Assembly (NCBI RefSeq): GCF_900090145.1
Contig: NZ_FMHI01000005.1
Coordinates: 310,001 to 374,000 of the forward strand
Direction of reading: 5' to 3'
Length of the DNA: 64,000 bases
Source: Streptomyces sp. WMMB 322
GTDB taxonomy: Bacteria; Actinomycetota; Actinomycetes; Streptomycetales; Streptomycetaceae
The position numbers were made by a program, and so were the translations under genes. Below are positions 12,418 through 20,836 of this stretch, in pieces. Within the stretch, counting starts at the first letter, position 1; the number at the start of each line of letters is the position of its first letter. The notes beneath the pieces are model-generated. The model saw nothing but the letters and a program-made list of their open reading frames with translations, was not told the DNA's origin and did no database searches.

Positions 12418-12529
12418 GCCCGGCACGTCCCGCTCAGACGGCTTTCACGCCCGGCACGTCCCGCTCAGACGGCTTTCACGCCCGGCACGTCCCGCTCAGA
12501 CGGCTTTCACGCCCGGCACGTCCCGCTCA
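12418..12529. repeat. 31-bp tandem repeat, about 3.6 copies
   Basis: A core of 19 bp beginning GCCCGGCACG recurs at 12418, 12449, 12480 and 12511, linked by GACGGCTTTCAC, with no mismatch in the copies I compared. It lies between convergent genes, and the last copy contains the stop codon of the small minus-strand ORF (12527-12529). The period is not a multiple of three, so it is not a coding repeat. Confidence 0.9.
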
Positions 12530-12796
12530 GGCGGCGTCCCGGCCGCGGTGCGGCCCGGGGCTTGCGGCTGCATCGGCGGAGCCCTCGTCGGCGTCGGCGT
12601 CCGTCGTCACCGGCTTCGCGTGTTCCGCGTGCCGGGCGTGCCCGGCGTGCATGGCGTGCCCGGTGGCGTCCGGCGGCGGGGTCGAGACCGCGTCCGCCGC
12701 CGCGCAGGACGCGAGCAGCGCACTCATCGAAACGCCCGTCTCCTCCGGAGCCGACGGCAGCGTGCCGGGCTTCCGCACTCGGTCTTCGGCGGGCAT
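12527..12796 (-). CDS. Small Ala/His-rich hypothetical protein
   Basis: An 89-residue ORF with a strong ribosome site (GGGGAGG, 6 nt before the ATG at 12794-12796). It has three parts: a charged N-terminus, a small-residue segment MSALLASCAAADAV at about 24-37 with one cysteine, and a His/Ala-rich stretch (about 46-60) with a spaced histidine every two or three residues, followed by an acidic-Ala tail. No signal peptide or membrane segment is certain. I do not recognise the family. The His run suggests metal binding. It sits 160 nt downstream of tsaE on the same strand. Confidence 0.65.
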   Translation of the reverse strand: MPAEDRVRKPGTLPSAPEETGVSMSALLASCAAADAVSTPPPDATGHAMHAGHARHAEHAKPVTTDADADEGSADAAASPGPHRGRDAA

Positions 12797-12956
12797 GGGA
12801 TCCTCCCCGTGGCTCCTGGGCGGGCGGTCGAGTGGCGCCAAGTGAGGCAGACCTAACCCGCTCTCCGGACCATCTGACCATGCCCGGCAGCGCCCGTGCA
12901 ACATCTTGCCGACACCCTGTCGGAATGTGGCCGGACGGGTTCTGCCTGCTGGAACG

Positions 12957-13532
12957 TCAGCCGAGGACGGAGAGATCCACCCCGCGCCAGCGCTCGCCGA
13001 CGGCGGTGACCGTCACGGTCCGCTCGTCGTCCGCGGCGCGCTCGTCCCCGCCCTCGTCCGTGCCGCCGAGCGGGGCGGCGTCCGTGTGTCCGCCGCTCCT
13101 GCGCTCGATCAGCACGTGCAGCCGGTCCTCGGAGAGTTCCTCGACCCTTCCCTCGCCCCACTCGACGATCACAACCGACTCCGGCAGCGAGACGTCGAGG
13201 TCCAGGTCGTCCATTCCCTCCAGACCGTGCCCGCCCAGCCGGTACGCGTCCACGTGCACGAGCGGCGGCCCGTCACCGAGCGGCGGATGCACGCGCGCGA
13301 TGACGAAGGTCGGCGAGGTGACGTCGCCCCGCACTCCGAGCGCGGCACCGAGACCGCGTGCCAGCGTGGTCTTGCCCGCGCCCAGTTCGCCCGTGAGCAG
13401 TACGAGGTCACCGGGGCCGAGCAGGCCGGCGATGCGCCGTCCCACCTCCTGCATCCGCTCGGGCGTCGGAACGAGGGTGGTGCGCCGGGCGGCGAGCGGC
13501 TCGGACGCCGCCGGGGACTGTGGTGCTTCCAT
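12957..13532 (-). CDS. tsaE: t6A complex ATPase TsaE
   Basis: A 191-residue P-loop ATPase that drives turnover of the TsaB-TsaD complex. Walker A is GELGAGKTT, followed by SPTFVIARVHP and the VHVDAYRL and VIVEWGEGR motifs typical of the family. The C-terminal extension (about 150-185) is acidic and low-complexity. The ATG at 13530-13532 was chosen. It is separate from the tsaB-rimI-tsaD operon but within 1.6 kb of it. Confidence 0.95.
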   Translation of the reverse strand: MEAPQSPAASEPLAARRTTLVPTPERMQEVGRRIAGLLGPGDLVLLTGELGAGKTTLARGLGAALGVRGDVTSPTFVIARVHPPLGDGPPLVHVDAYRLGGHGLEGMDDLDLDVSLPESVVIVEWGEGRVEELSEDRLHVLIERRSGGHTDAAPLGGTDEGGDERAADDERTVTVTAVGERWRGVDLSVLG

Positions 13533-13603
13533 GCGTCCGGATGGTACGCGCGCCGGGCGGTGCCCCGTGACGGGCTGCGGCGGCGTGCGCCTGCGCGGAC
13601 GTC

Positions 13604-15106
13604 TCAGTCGCCGGTCACGGCGCAGGTGATCAGCTGTGCCAGCGCCTCGTTCACCTCGTGCGGACGCTCCAGCATCGACAGATGGCCGGTCCTCTCGAGG
13701 ATCCGCAGCCGGGCCGAGGGCAGTGCGGCGGCGATGGCTTCGCTGTGCGCGTACGGCGTGAGCAGGTCCCGCTCCCCGGCGAGCACGAGCGCGGCGCACC
13801 CGTCGAACGCGGCGAGCGCCGCCGTCTTCTCGTGCGCCTCGAACGCCGGATAGAACTCCGCGACCACATCGATCGGCACCGACTCGAGCAGGCGCTCCGC
13901 GAAGCGTGCCACCCCCGGGTCGACGTTCGGCCCGTCCCCGAAGGAGTAACGCTTGACCAGTCCGGCGAAGAGGTCGGCGGTGGCCCGTCGGCCCCGTTCG
14001 ACCAGGGCGCTCTGCGCGACCATCGCCCTGAGCACGCCGGGCACCGCCCTCCGGACGGCCTTGAGGCCCGCGGACGGAAGCGGCAGTCCGTACGTCACCT
14101 CGCCGAGGCCCCCCGCGCTGGTGTCGATCAGGGCGACGCCGGTGACGCGCTCGGCGACGAAGTCCGGGTACTGGTCGGCGAGCGCCATCAGCGTCATGCC
14201 GCCCATCGAGTGGCCCACGAGGACGATCGGCCCCTCCGGGACGGCCTCGTCCAGCACGGTCTTCAGGTCACGGCCCAGCCTGTCCATCGTCACCGCCTCG
14301 CCGACGGGGCCGCGGCCGGAGCGGCCGTGGCTGCGCTGGTCCCAGTAGACGGTGCGTACGGCGCCGCGCAGGGCGGCCCGCTGGAAGTGCCAGACGTCCT
14401 GGCTGAGGCAGTAGCCGTGGGTGAAGACGACCGTGGGCATTGCGGGCACCGTCTTCCGCGAGGCCCTGTGTGCGGGGTGCGCGCCGTGCGCGCCCTCCCC
14501 GCCGTCCGCGCCGTGCGACGGCCCGGAGCGGCGTCGGAGCATACGCATCAGGCGGCTGCGGTGCGGGGCGGGCGGGCCCCCGGTCAGGGCGTCGCCGTCG
14601 TCGGTCCCGCCGCCCCGACTGCTCCCGGCGTCGATGCGCACGGGCTCCACCGTCGGGCCGCCGACTCCGTCACCCGCCGCCGCGGCGGCAGCGGTACGGG
14701 CTGCCGCCGGTGCCGGACCGTCCGCGGTGCTCCGGCGGTCCCGGCGGGCCGGCCCTCGTGAGCCCCGCCCGGGGACGGCGCCGGCCTCGGAGTCGGGCGC
14801 GTCCTCGTACGACTCGGGGTCGTCGGTCTCGAAGTACAGCTCCGTGCCGTCGTCCGCGCGGGCGGTGCCGGGAGTGCCGCGCAGGGAGCCGTACGGTCCG
14901 GAGGCGTCCAGGGCGAGGCGGGCCTTGCGCCGTACCCCGCGGTTGACCGTCATGCGCTCCATCGCGACGCCTGCCGCGACGAGTCCGAGCGTCGCGCCGG
15001 CGAGTCCGGCCCTCCGGCCCCAACCCCGGCGGCCGCCGGGCGTGATCACTTCGGCGGCGCGGGCCGCGGCGTCCGCGACCTCCTCGGCCTCCACGACGGC
15101 AGCCAT
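13604..15106 (-). CDS. Alpha/beta hydrolase with N-terminal membrane segment
   Basis: 500 residues. A hydrophobic segment at about 34-49 (GLAGATLGLVAAGVAM) suggests membrane anchoring. Residues of about 95-222 form a low-complexity insertion rich in Ala, Gly, Arg and Asp. The hydrolase core follows: HGYCLS near 230 (oxyanion), WDQRSHGRS, and the nucleophile elbow GHSMGG with S300; a late GERDLLTPY and a final GH in RTGHLSM supply the acid and histidine. The substrate is unknown. The gene begins 4 nt after alr, so the two are cotranscribed, and tsaE follows: the alr-hydrolase-tsaE order known from streptomycetes. Confidence 0.9.
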   Translation of the reverse strand: MAAVVEAEEVADAAARAAEVITPGGRRGWGRRAGLAGATLGLVAAGVAMERMTVNRGVRRKARLALDASGPYGSLRGTPGTARADDGTELYFETDDPESYEDAPDSEAGAVPGRGSRGPARRDRRSTADGPAPAAARTAAAAAAGDGVGGPTVEPVRIDAGSSRGGGTDDGDALTGGPPAPHRSRLMRMLRRRSGPSHGADGGEGAHGAHPAHRASRKTVPAMPTVVFTHGYCLSQDVWHFQRAALRGAVRTVYWDQRSHGRSGRGPVGEAVTMDRLGRDLKTVLDEAVPEGPIVLVGHSMGGMTLMALADQYPDFVAERVTGVALIDTSAGGLGEVTYGLPLPSAGLKAVRRAVPGVLRAMVAQSALVERGRRATADLFAGLVKRYSFGDGPNVDPGVARFAERLLESVPIDVVAEFYPAFEAHEKTAALAAFDGCAALVLAGERDLLTPYAHSEAIAAALPSARLRILERTGHLSMLERPHEVNEALAQLITCAVTGD

Positions 15107-15110
15107 CCAC

Positions 15111-16424
15111 TCAACCCCCCGTATTCGCCCGTTCGTTCGTATAGATGCGTGGTACCCGGGTGCCGATGCGCGTAACGATCTCGTACGAGATGGTGCCCGC
15201 CGCGCGTGCCCAGTCCTCCGCCGTCGGTTCCCCGTGCTCGCCCGGGCCGAAGAGCACGACGTCGTCGCCCTCCGAGGCCGCGTCCCCGCCGAGGTCGATC
15301 ACGAACTGGTCCATCGCCACGCGCCCCGCAACCGTCCGCCACTTGCCCGCGGCCAGCACCGGCGCGGTTCCGGAGGCGTGCCGGGGCACCCCGTCCGCAT
15401 AGCCGAGCGGCACCAGCCCGAGGGTGGTCGGACCGGGCGTGCGGTAGGTGTGCCCGTAGCTGACACCGTGACCGGCGGGTGCCGCCTTGACGAGGGCGAG
15501 CGACGCGCTCAGCGTCATCGCCGGACGCAGCCCCAGCTCCGCCGCCACCCCCACCTCCGGGGACGGCGAGAGCCCGTAGACGGAGACGCCCGGCCGTACG
15601 AGGTCGAAGTGGGACTCGGGCAGGGTCAGCGTCGCGGGCGAGTTGGCGTGATGCCGCACCTCCGGGTCGAGACCCGCGTGCTCCGCCATCGCGAGCACCT
15701 CGCGGAAGGCGTCGAGCTGCGCGGCGTTGGCGGGGTGCCCCGGCTCGTCGGCGCATGCGAAGTGCGACCAGATGCCGGTGACCTTCACGGCTCCCTCGGC
15801 CTCGGCCGCGCGTGCGGCGGAGACGAGGCCCGGCCACTCGGCGGGCTGGCAGCCGCCGCGCCCCAGGCCGGTGTCCGCCTTGAGCTGCACCCGCGCGGTA
15901 CGGCCGCTCCTGCGGGCCGCGGCCACGACCTCCTCCAGCGCCCACAGCGCGCTCGCCGAGACGTCGATGTCCGCCTCGACGGCCTCCTGCCACGGCCCGC
16001 CCGGCGTCCACAGCCAGCTCATCAGCCGGCCCGTGTCCCCGGCGGCGCGCAGCGCCAGTGCCTCCTGCGGCGTCGCGGTGCCCAGCCAGGACGCGCCCGC
16101 CTCGCGCGCTGCGCGGGCGCAGGGCACGGCTCCGTGGCCGTAACCGTCGGACTTCACGACCGCCATGAGTTCCGCGCGCGGCGCGCAGGCCCGCAGCGTG
16201 CGGACGTTCGCGCGCACGGCGTCGAGGTCGATCTCGGCGCGGGCGCGGCAAGCCTCGGCGCCGGTCGGCGCCGAAGACGCAGTGCCGGTCGTCCCGGAGG
16301 GGGCGCCGTCACCCGTCCCGGAGGGGGCAGCGCCGCCCGTCGCGGAGACACCGGTGCCGTGCGGCGCCGGGAAAGCCGTGGGGGGCGACGCTGAGAAAGC
16401 GGTGGGGCCGGAGCGGTCGTTCAC
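15111..16424 (-). CDS. alr: Alanine racemase with extended N-terminus
   Basis: A PLP enzyme making D-alanine for peptidoglycan. The PLP lysine K91 lies in AVVKSDGYGHG, and the Fold III barrel and C-terminal VAMDQFVIDLGG segment are clear. As read, the protein is 437 residues, with about 60 residues of Ser/Thr/Gly/Ala/Pro-rich sequence before RAEIDLDAVRANV; typical Streptomyces enzymes have only about ten residues there. Either the extension is real or the start is a later, non-obvious codon. It is cotranscribed with the hydrolase. Confidence 0.93.
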   Translation of the reverse strand: MNDRSGPTAFSASPPTAFPAPHGTGVSATGGAAPSGTGDGAPSGTTGTASSAPTGAEACRARAEIDLDAVRANVRTLRACAPRAELMAVVKSDGYGHGAVPCARAAREAGASWLGTATPQEALALRAAGDTGRLMSWLWTPGGPWQEAVEADIDVSASALWALEEVVAAARRSGRTARVQLKADTGLGRGGCQPAEWPGLVSAARAAEAEGAVKVTGIWSHFACADEPGHPANAAQLDAFREVLAMAEHAGLDPEVRHHANSPATLTLPESHFDLVRPGVSVYGLSPSPEVGVAAELGLRPAMTLSASLALVKAAPAGHGVSYGHTYRTPGPTTLGLVPLGYADGVPRHASGTAPVLAAGKWRTVAGRVAMDQFVIDLGGDAASEGDDVVLFGPGEHGEPTAEDWARAAGTISYEIVTRIGTRVPRIYTNERANTGG

Positions 16425-16633
16425 TGTGCCAGTGTCTCAGGTGGACAGGTACGGCCTTTCTCCGTCCCGTCCCGGTTTCCGCGGTGAACCGCCGTGCGGG
16501 GACGGGAAAACCGCTTGCGGACGCGGCGCGGCACGGCACGGCACGGCGGGGCGGGGAGTGAGCATCCCCGGGCATTCGCCGAGAGGGCCGGGGGACCGAG
16601 GGCGGAGGGCCGATGGCGGGCCGTACGCACTCA
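16425..16633. other. Intergenic region between nnr and alr
   Basis: A GC-rich 209-bp gap that should include the alr promoter. A short GCACG run (GCACGGCACGGCACGG near 16530) is present; no ORF or clear hairpin is seen. Confidence 0.5.
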
Positions 16634-18097
16634 TCACGCAGGCGTCGGCGCACCGTCCCGCAGCAGATCGCGCCACGCGGCCGTCAACGCCTCCGCGACG
16701 TCCGAGGCACCCGCCGGACGCGGCGCGAACCGTCCCGCCAGACCATGCACGTACGCCCCGGCGGAAGCCGCGTCCAGCGCGTCCAGACCCCCGGCCAGCA
16801 GCGAACCGATGAGCCCCGACAGCACATCGCCCGTGCCCGCGGTCGCCAGCCAGCCGCTGCCCGTCGGGTTGACGCGCACGCCGCCGGGCCCGGCAACGAC
16901 CGTCGTCGACCCCTTCAGCAGCACCGTCGCGCCGGTGCGGTCCGCCAGCTCCCGCACGGCCGCGAGCCGGCGCGCCTCGACCGCGCCGCGCTCCCAGCCG
17001 AGCAGCGCGGCGGCCTCCCCGGCGTGCGGCGTCAGCACGGTCGGTGCCGTACGTCCGCGCAGCGCCGACTCGTCCGCCAGCCGCAGCCCGTCGGCGTCGA
17101 TGAGCACCGGCACCTCCGCCGACAGCACGTCGTCCAGCCGCTCCCGGTCCTCCCCCAGGCCCGACCCGACGGCCCACGCCTGGACGCGTCCCGCCTTGCT
17201 CGGCGGGCCCGCGGACACCAGCGTCTCCGGGTGCTTGGCGATCACGGCGTCGGCGGCGGGCCCCACGTAGCGCACGGCTCCCGCCCCGCCGCGCAGCGCC
17301 CCCGAAACGGCGAGCACCGCCGCCCCCGGGTAGCGCGCCGACCCGGCGACGACCCCGACGACTCCGCGCCGGTACTTGTCGCTCTCCGCTCCCGGCCGGG
17401 GCAGCAGACCGCTCACGTCGGCGTGCTGAAGGGCCTCCGCCGCCGGGCGCCCCTCGAGGTACGGGCCGAGCCCGATGTCGACCAGCCGCAGCGCCCCCGC
17501 GTACTCGCGTGCGGGGTCGAGAAGCAGCCCGGGCTTGTACGCACCGAACGTCACCGTCGCGTCGGCCCGTACGGCCACGCCCGGCACCTCACCGGTGTCC
17601 GCGTCGACGCCGCTGGGCAGGTCCACGCTCACGACCGGCGAGCGGACCGCTTCCACCAGCTCCACCGCCGCGGGGCGCAGGCCGCCCTTGCCCCCGGTCC
17701 CGACGATCCCGTCCACGACGAGGTCCGCACCCGCGATGACCGGTTCGACCGGCACCGCGACGCCCTCCACGGCGGCTCCCGGAGCGACCAGCACCCGCCC
17801 CCCTGCCGCCCGCAGAGCCGCCAGGCCGCCCTCGTGGACCCGCTCGGGCGACAGCAGTACGGCGCTCACTCCGGCTCCGCGCCGGGCGAGCCGTGCTCCG
17901 GCGAACAGGGCGTCGCCGCCGTTGTCCCCACTGCCGACGAGCAGCACGACGCGGCTGCCGTACGTCCGTCCGAGCATTCCCGTGCAGGCGGCCGCGAGGC
18001 CGGCCGCGGCGCGCTGCATCAGCACGCCGTCGGGAAGGCGACCCATCAGTTCCCGCTCTGCCGCCCGTACGGTCTCCACGCTGTAAGCAGTCCTCAT
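16634..18097 (-). CDS. nnr: Bifunctional NAD(P)HX epimerase/dehydratase
   Basis: A 487-residue metabolite-repair enzyme that restores hydrated NAD(P)HX to NAD(P)H. The N-terminal half is the YjeF_N epimerase (VGSGDNGGDALFAGARLARR, then VSVDLPSGVDADTG). The C-terminal half is the ribokinase-like ADP-dependent dehydratase (KYRRGVVGVVAGSARYPGA, TPHAGE, and ATAGTGDVLSGLIG). The ATG at 18095-18097 gives MRTAYSVETVRAAE, the normal family start. It lies 93 nt downstream of acpS on the same strand. Confidence 0.95.
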   Translation of the reverse strand: MRTAYSVETVRAAERELMGRLPDGVLMQRAAAGLAAACTGMLGRTYGSRVVLLVGSGDNGGDALFAGARLARRGAGVSAVLLSPERVHEGGLAALRAAGGRVLVAPGAAVEGVAVPVEPVIAGADLVVDGIVGTGGKGGLRPAAVELVEAVRSPVVSVDLPSGVDADTGEVPGVAVRADATVTFGAYKPGLLLDPAREYAGALRLVDIGLGPYLEGRPAAEALQHADVSGLLPRPGAESDKYRRGVVGVVAGSARYPGAAVLAVSGALRGGAGAVRYVGPAADAVIAKHPETLVSAGPPSKAGRVQAWAVGSGLGEDRERLDDVLSAEVPVLIDADGLRLADESALRGRTAPTVLTPHAGEAAALLGWERGAVEARRLAAVRELADRTGATVLLKGSTTVVAGPGGVRVNPTGSGWLATAGTGDVLSGLIGSLLAGGLDALDAASAGAYVHGLAGRFAPRPAGASDVAEALTAAWRDLLRDGAPTPA

Positions 18098-18190
18098 GCC
18101 CCCAGTCTGACGGCGCACCAGCGGGGCGGACCACACGAAGGTGACGAGGGCTCACCGGGAGCGGCGGGAGACGCCGTCCCTCCCCGGAGG

Positions 18191-18559
18191 TCACCCCTCG
18201 GCGATCACCACGGCGGAGGCGATCCCCGCGTCGTGCGACAGCGACAGGTGCCATCCCCGCACGCCCAGCGACTCGGCACGTGCCGCCACCGTGCCGCGCA
18301 CCCGCAGCGACGGCTGGCCCGAATCGGCCTGTACGACCTCGGCGTCGGTCCAGCTCAGGCCGCCCGGCGCCCCCAACGCCTTGGCCAGGGCCTCCTTCGC
18401 GGCGAAGCGGGCGGCCAGTGACGCCACGCCTCGCCTCCCGCCGCCGGGCAGCCACAACTCGGCGTCCACGAAGAGCCGTTCGGCCAGCGTCGGGGTGCGC
18501 TCCAGCGCCTCGCCGAACCGGTCGACCGCGGCCACGTCGATGCCGACCCCGACGATCAC
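18191..18559 (-). CDS. acpS: Holo-ACP synthase
   Basis: A 122-residue 4'-phosphopantetheinyl transferase that activates acyl carrier proteins from CoA. It has [14 protein letters not shown] with the Mg-binding Asp and [12 protein letters not shown] with the second acidic ligand. The GTG start at 18557-18559 overlaps the stop of the upstream glmS-like gene as GTGA, so translation is coupled. Confidence 0.95.
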   Translation of the reverse strand: MIVGVGIDVAAVDRFGEALERTPTLAERLFVDAELWLPGGGRRGVASLAARFAAKEALAKALGAPGGLSWTDAEVVQADSGQPSLRVRGTVAARAESLGVRGWHLSLSHDAGIASAVVIAEG

Positions 18560-19347
18560 CCGGCACCCCCGACGGTCTCGTCCTCGTCCCGCCCTCGCTG
18601 CGTGACCGGCTCGCCGGCGCCGGCAGCCCGCACGTCGTACGGAACCGGGTCCACCGGCACACCGTCCAGGTCGGTGACCCAGGCGCCCTCGGGACGCACC
18701 GTGACCACCCGGCCGTCGCCGACACCGGCCGCTTCCCGTGTGTGCGGTGCGAACGCGGCGGCGTGGGACGCCAGGAACGTCTCCCCGTCGCCGACTCCCA
18801 CCGTGAGCGGCAGCCCGGCGCACCCGCCCGTGACCACCTCGGGCTCGTCTGCGTGTACGGCGACCAGGGCGAAGGTACCGGTGAGCTGCCGGCAGACCTG
18901 GCGCATGGCCTCGGCCGGGTCGCCGCAGGAGGAGTAGTGCTCGGCGAGCAGGTGCGCCGCGGCCTCGGTGTCCGTCTCCGAGACCAACTCGTGGCCGCGG
19001 GCGGCGAGTTCGCGCCGCAACCGGTCGTGACCCGTGATGTCGCCGTTCTGGACCACGGCGACGCGGCCCGAACCGTCCATGTGCGGATGCGCGTTGACGT
19101 CCGTGGGCGGCCCCAGCGTGGCGCGGCGGATGTGCCCGATCCCCGTCGTGGCGGCGGGGAGGGGACGGACCCGCAGCTCCTCCCGCACGTCGCCGAACGT
19201 CCCCGCCTTCTTCGCCGCGGCCAGTCCGCCGTCGACGAGCAGGGCGATCCCGGCCGAGTCGTAGTCCGGTGGCTCGAGCCGGCGCAGTCCGTCGAGGAGA
19301 ACGGCAAGGGCGGAACGCCCTCCCGTGTACGCAACGATTCCGCACAT
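18556..19347 (-). CDS. GlmS-like stand-alone glutaminase domain (SIS domains missing)
   Basis: 263 residues that match the N-terminal class II glutamine amidotransferase domain of glucosamine-6-phosphate synthase: nucleophile C2 ([10 protein letters not shown]), NGDITGHD with the oxyanion Asn-Gly, NAHPHM, and [21 protein letters not shown]. Full GlmS is about 610-615 residues, and both sugar-isomerising SIS domains are absent. Normally invariant positions differ: RxGYDS reads PPDYDS, and HTRWATHG reads HIRRATLG. The last 25 residues look unrelated to GlmS. acpS starts inside its stop codon, so this is an internal deletion or a settled short form rather than a sequencing cut. A functional glmS is expected elsewhere in the genome. 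Confidence 0.85.
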   Translation of the reverse strand: MCGIVAYTGGRSALAVLLDGLRRLEPPDYDSAGIALLVDGGLAAAKKAGTFGDVREELRVRPLPAATTGIGHIRRATLGPPTDVNAHPHMDGSGRVAVVQNGDITGHDRLRRELAARGHELVSETDTEAAAHLLAEHYSSCGDPAEAMRQVCRQLTGTFALVAVHADEPEVVTGGCAGLPLTVGVGDGETFLASHAAAFAPHTREAAGVGDGRVVTVRPEGAWVTDLDGVPVDPVPYDVRAAGAGEPVTQRGRDEDETVGGAG

Positions 19348-19391
19348 GCGAGCACCCTAGAGCGTGGACGCGGCCGGGCGGCGGCGGGCGC

Positions 19392-19652
19392 TCAGCTGCC
19401 CCGGGCGATGCGCTCTATGGCGTCCTCGACCAGCTCCAGGTACTCGGCTTCCTCACACCGCGGCTTGCTGCCCAGCACGTACATGTCGAGGCTCTCCGTC
19501 AGGTCCTCGGCGAGGTCCTCGTCCGGCAGGTAGTCCAGTGCCAGATCGCCCTGTATGCGGGCGGCGAAGTCCCGGTCGGGAGGCGCCTGGGCGAGGGGGG
19601 ATCGTCTTCGTATGCGGTGCTTCAGGCTCATGCGGCCGATGCGGAGGGACAT
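19392..19652 (-). CDS. Small acidic hypothetical protein
   Basis: 86 residues from the ATG at 19650-19652: a basic N-terminus ([18 protein letters not shown]) and a long acidic, Leu-rich remainder ([22 protein letters not shown], then [17 protein letters not shown]) that should be helical. No signal peptide. The ribosome site is weak; starts at 19631 or further upstream are possible. It is 44 nt upstream of the glmS-like gene. I do not recognise the family. Confidence 0.55.
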   Translation of the reverse strand: MSLRIGRMSLKHRIRRRSPLAQAPPDRDFAARIQGDLALDYLPDEDLAEDLTESLDMYVLGSKPRCEEAEYLELVEDAIERIARGS

Positions 19653-19830
19653 GGCAGGAAACGTAATGGCACCGACCCCCGCACGTACACCGTCTGCACA
19701 TCCCGTTTTCACGGAAGATCCGTGCAGGTCGCTCCGGTCTCTCCGGCATGCACCTCAATCGTCCCCCGCCGGGCGTTCCGCACCCTCCCCCCGCCTGATT
19801 CAGGCCACAAGAACGGCGGAGAATGATCCC

Positions 19831-20787
19831 GTGCCGACGAAGCCCTACGTGGATCTCTCACGTGCCGAATGGAGCGTTCTGCGCGAACGCACGCCGCTGC
19901 CCCTGAACGCCGCCGAGGTCGAGGAACTGCGCGGCCTCGGCGACGTCGTCGACCTCGACGAGGTACGGGAGGTCTTCCTGCCGCTCTCCCGCCTGCTCAA
20001 CCTGTACGTCGCGGCCACGCACGGGCTGCGCTCCGCGGTGAACACCTTCCTCGGCGACGCCGGCCGGAGGCGGGAGGACGCTCGGCTCGGAACCCCCTTC
20101 GTGATCGGAGTCGCGGGCAGCGTCGCCGTCGGCAAGTCCACGGTCTCCCGGCTGCTGCGGGCGCTGCTCGCCCGGTGGCCCGAGCACCCCCGCGTCGAAC
20201 TGGTCACCACCGACGGCTTCCTGCTGCCGACGGCCGAACTGGAGGAGCGCGGCCTGTTGTCCCGCAAGGGCTTCCCCGAGTCCTACGACCGCCGCGCGCT
20301 GCTCGGCTTCGTCGCCGACGTCAAGGCGGGCAAGCCGGAGGTGACGGCGCCCGTCTACTCGCACCTCGTCTACGACCGGGTTCCCGGGGAGCGGCTGACC
20401 GTACGGCGGCCCGACATCCTCATCGTCGAAGGGCTGAACGTGCTCCAGCCCGCGCTGCCCGGCCGGGACGGCCGCACCCGCCTGTCCGTCTCCGACTACT
20501 TCGACTTCTCCGTCTACGTCGACGCCCGTACGAGCGACATCGAGGAGTGGTACCTGAACCGCTTCCGCGCGCTGCGGGAGACCGCCTTCCAGGATCCGCG
20601 CTCCTACTTCCACCGCTACACGGAGGTGACGGAGGAGGAGGCGCTGGAGTTCGCGCGCCGGACGTGGCGCACCGTCAACGAGCCCAATCTGCGGCAGAAC
20701 ATCGCGCCCACGCGCGGCCGGGCGACGCTGCAACTGCACAAGGGCGCGGACCACAAGGTCCGGCGGCTCTCGCTGCGGAAGCTGTGA
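19831..20787 (+). CDS. coaA: Pantothenate kinase (type I)
   Basis: A 318-residue bacterial type I pantothenate kinase, the first and regulated step of coenzyme A synthesis. The P-loop is [12 protein letters not shown], followed by [16 protein letters not shown] and the C-terminal [16 protein letters not shown] segment. The GTG at 19831 has a GGCGGAG ribosome site. It stands alone on the plus strand and converges on glmM. Confidence 0.96.
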   Translation: MPTKPYVDLSRAEWSVLRERTPLPLNAAEVEELRGLGDVVDLDEVREVFLPLSRLLNLYVAATHGLRSAVNTFLGDAGRRREDARLGTPFVIGVAGSVAVGKSTVSRLLRALLARWPEHPRVELVTTDGFLLPTAELEERGLLSRKGFPESYDRRALLGFVADVKAGKPEVTAPVYSHLVYDRVPGERLTVRRPDILIVEGLNVLQPALPGRDGRTRLSVSDYFDFSVYVDARTSDIEEWYLNRFRALRETAFQDPRSYFHRYTEVTEEEALEFARRTWRTVNEPNLRQNIAPTRGRATLQLHKGADHKVRRLSLRKL

Positions 20788-20827
20788 AGGGCCCGGGCAT
20801 GTCCCGTCGCGGCGCCGCCCGGGCCCT
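20788..20827. terminator. Bidirectional terminator between coaA and glmM
   Basis: An 11-bp perfect stem, AGGGCCCGGGC (20788-20798) with GCCCGGGCCCT (20817-20827), and an 18-nt loop that may itself fold. It fills the gap between convergent stop codons. Confidence 0.75.
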
Positions 20828-20836
20828 CCCGCGCGC

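Noticed and set aside
12418-12529. Possible CRISPR array
   Set aside because: The copies are head-to-tail without unique spacers and no cas genes are nearby; it is a simple tandem repeat.
18556-19347. Frameshifted full-length glmS
   Set aside because: acpS begins directly at the stop codon and no SIS-domain sequence follows in any frame, so the missing part is not hidden by a frameshift.
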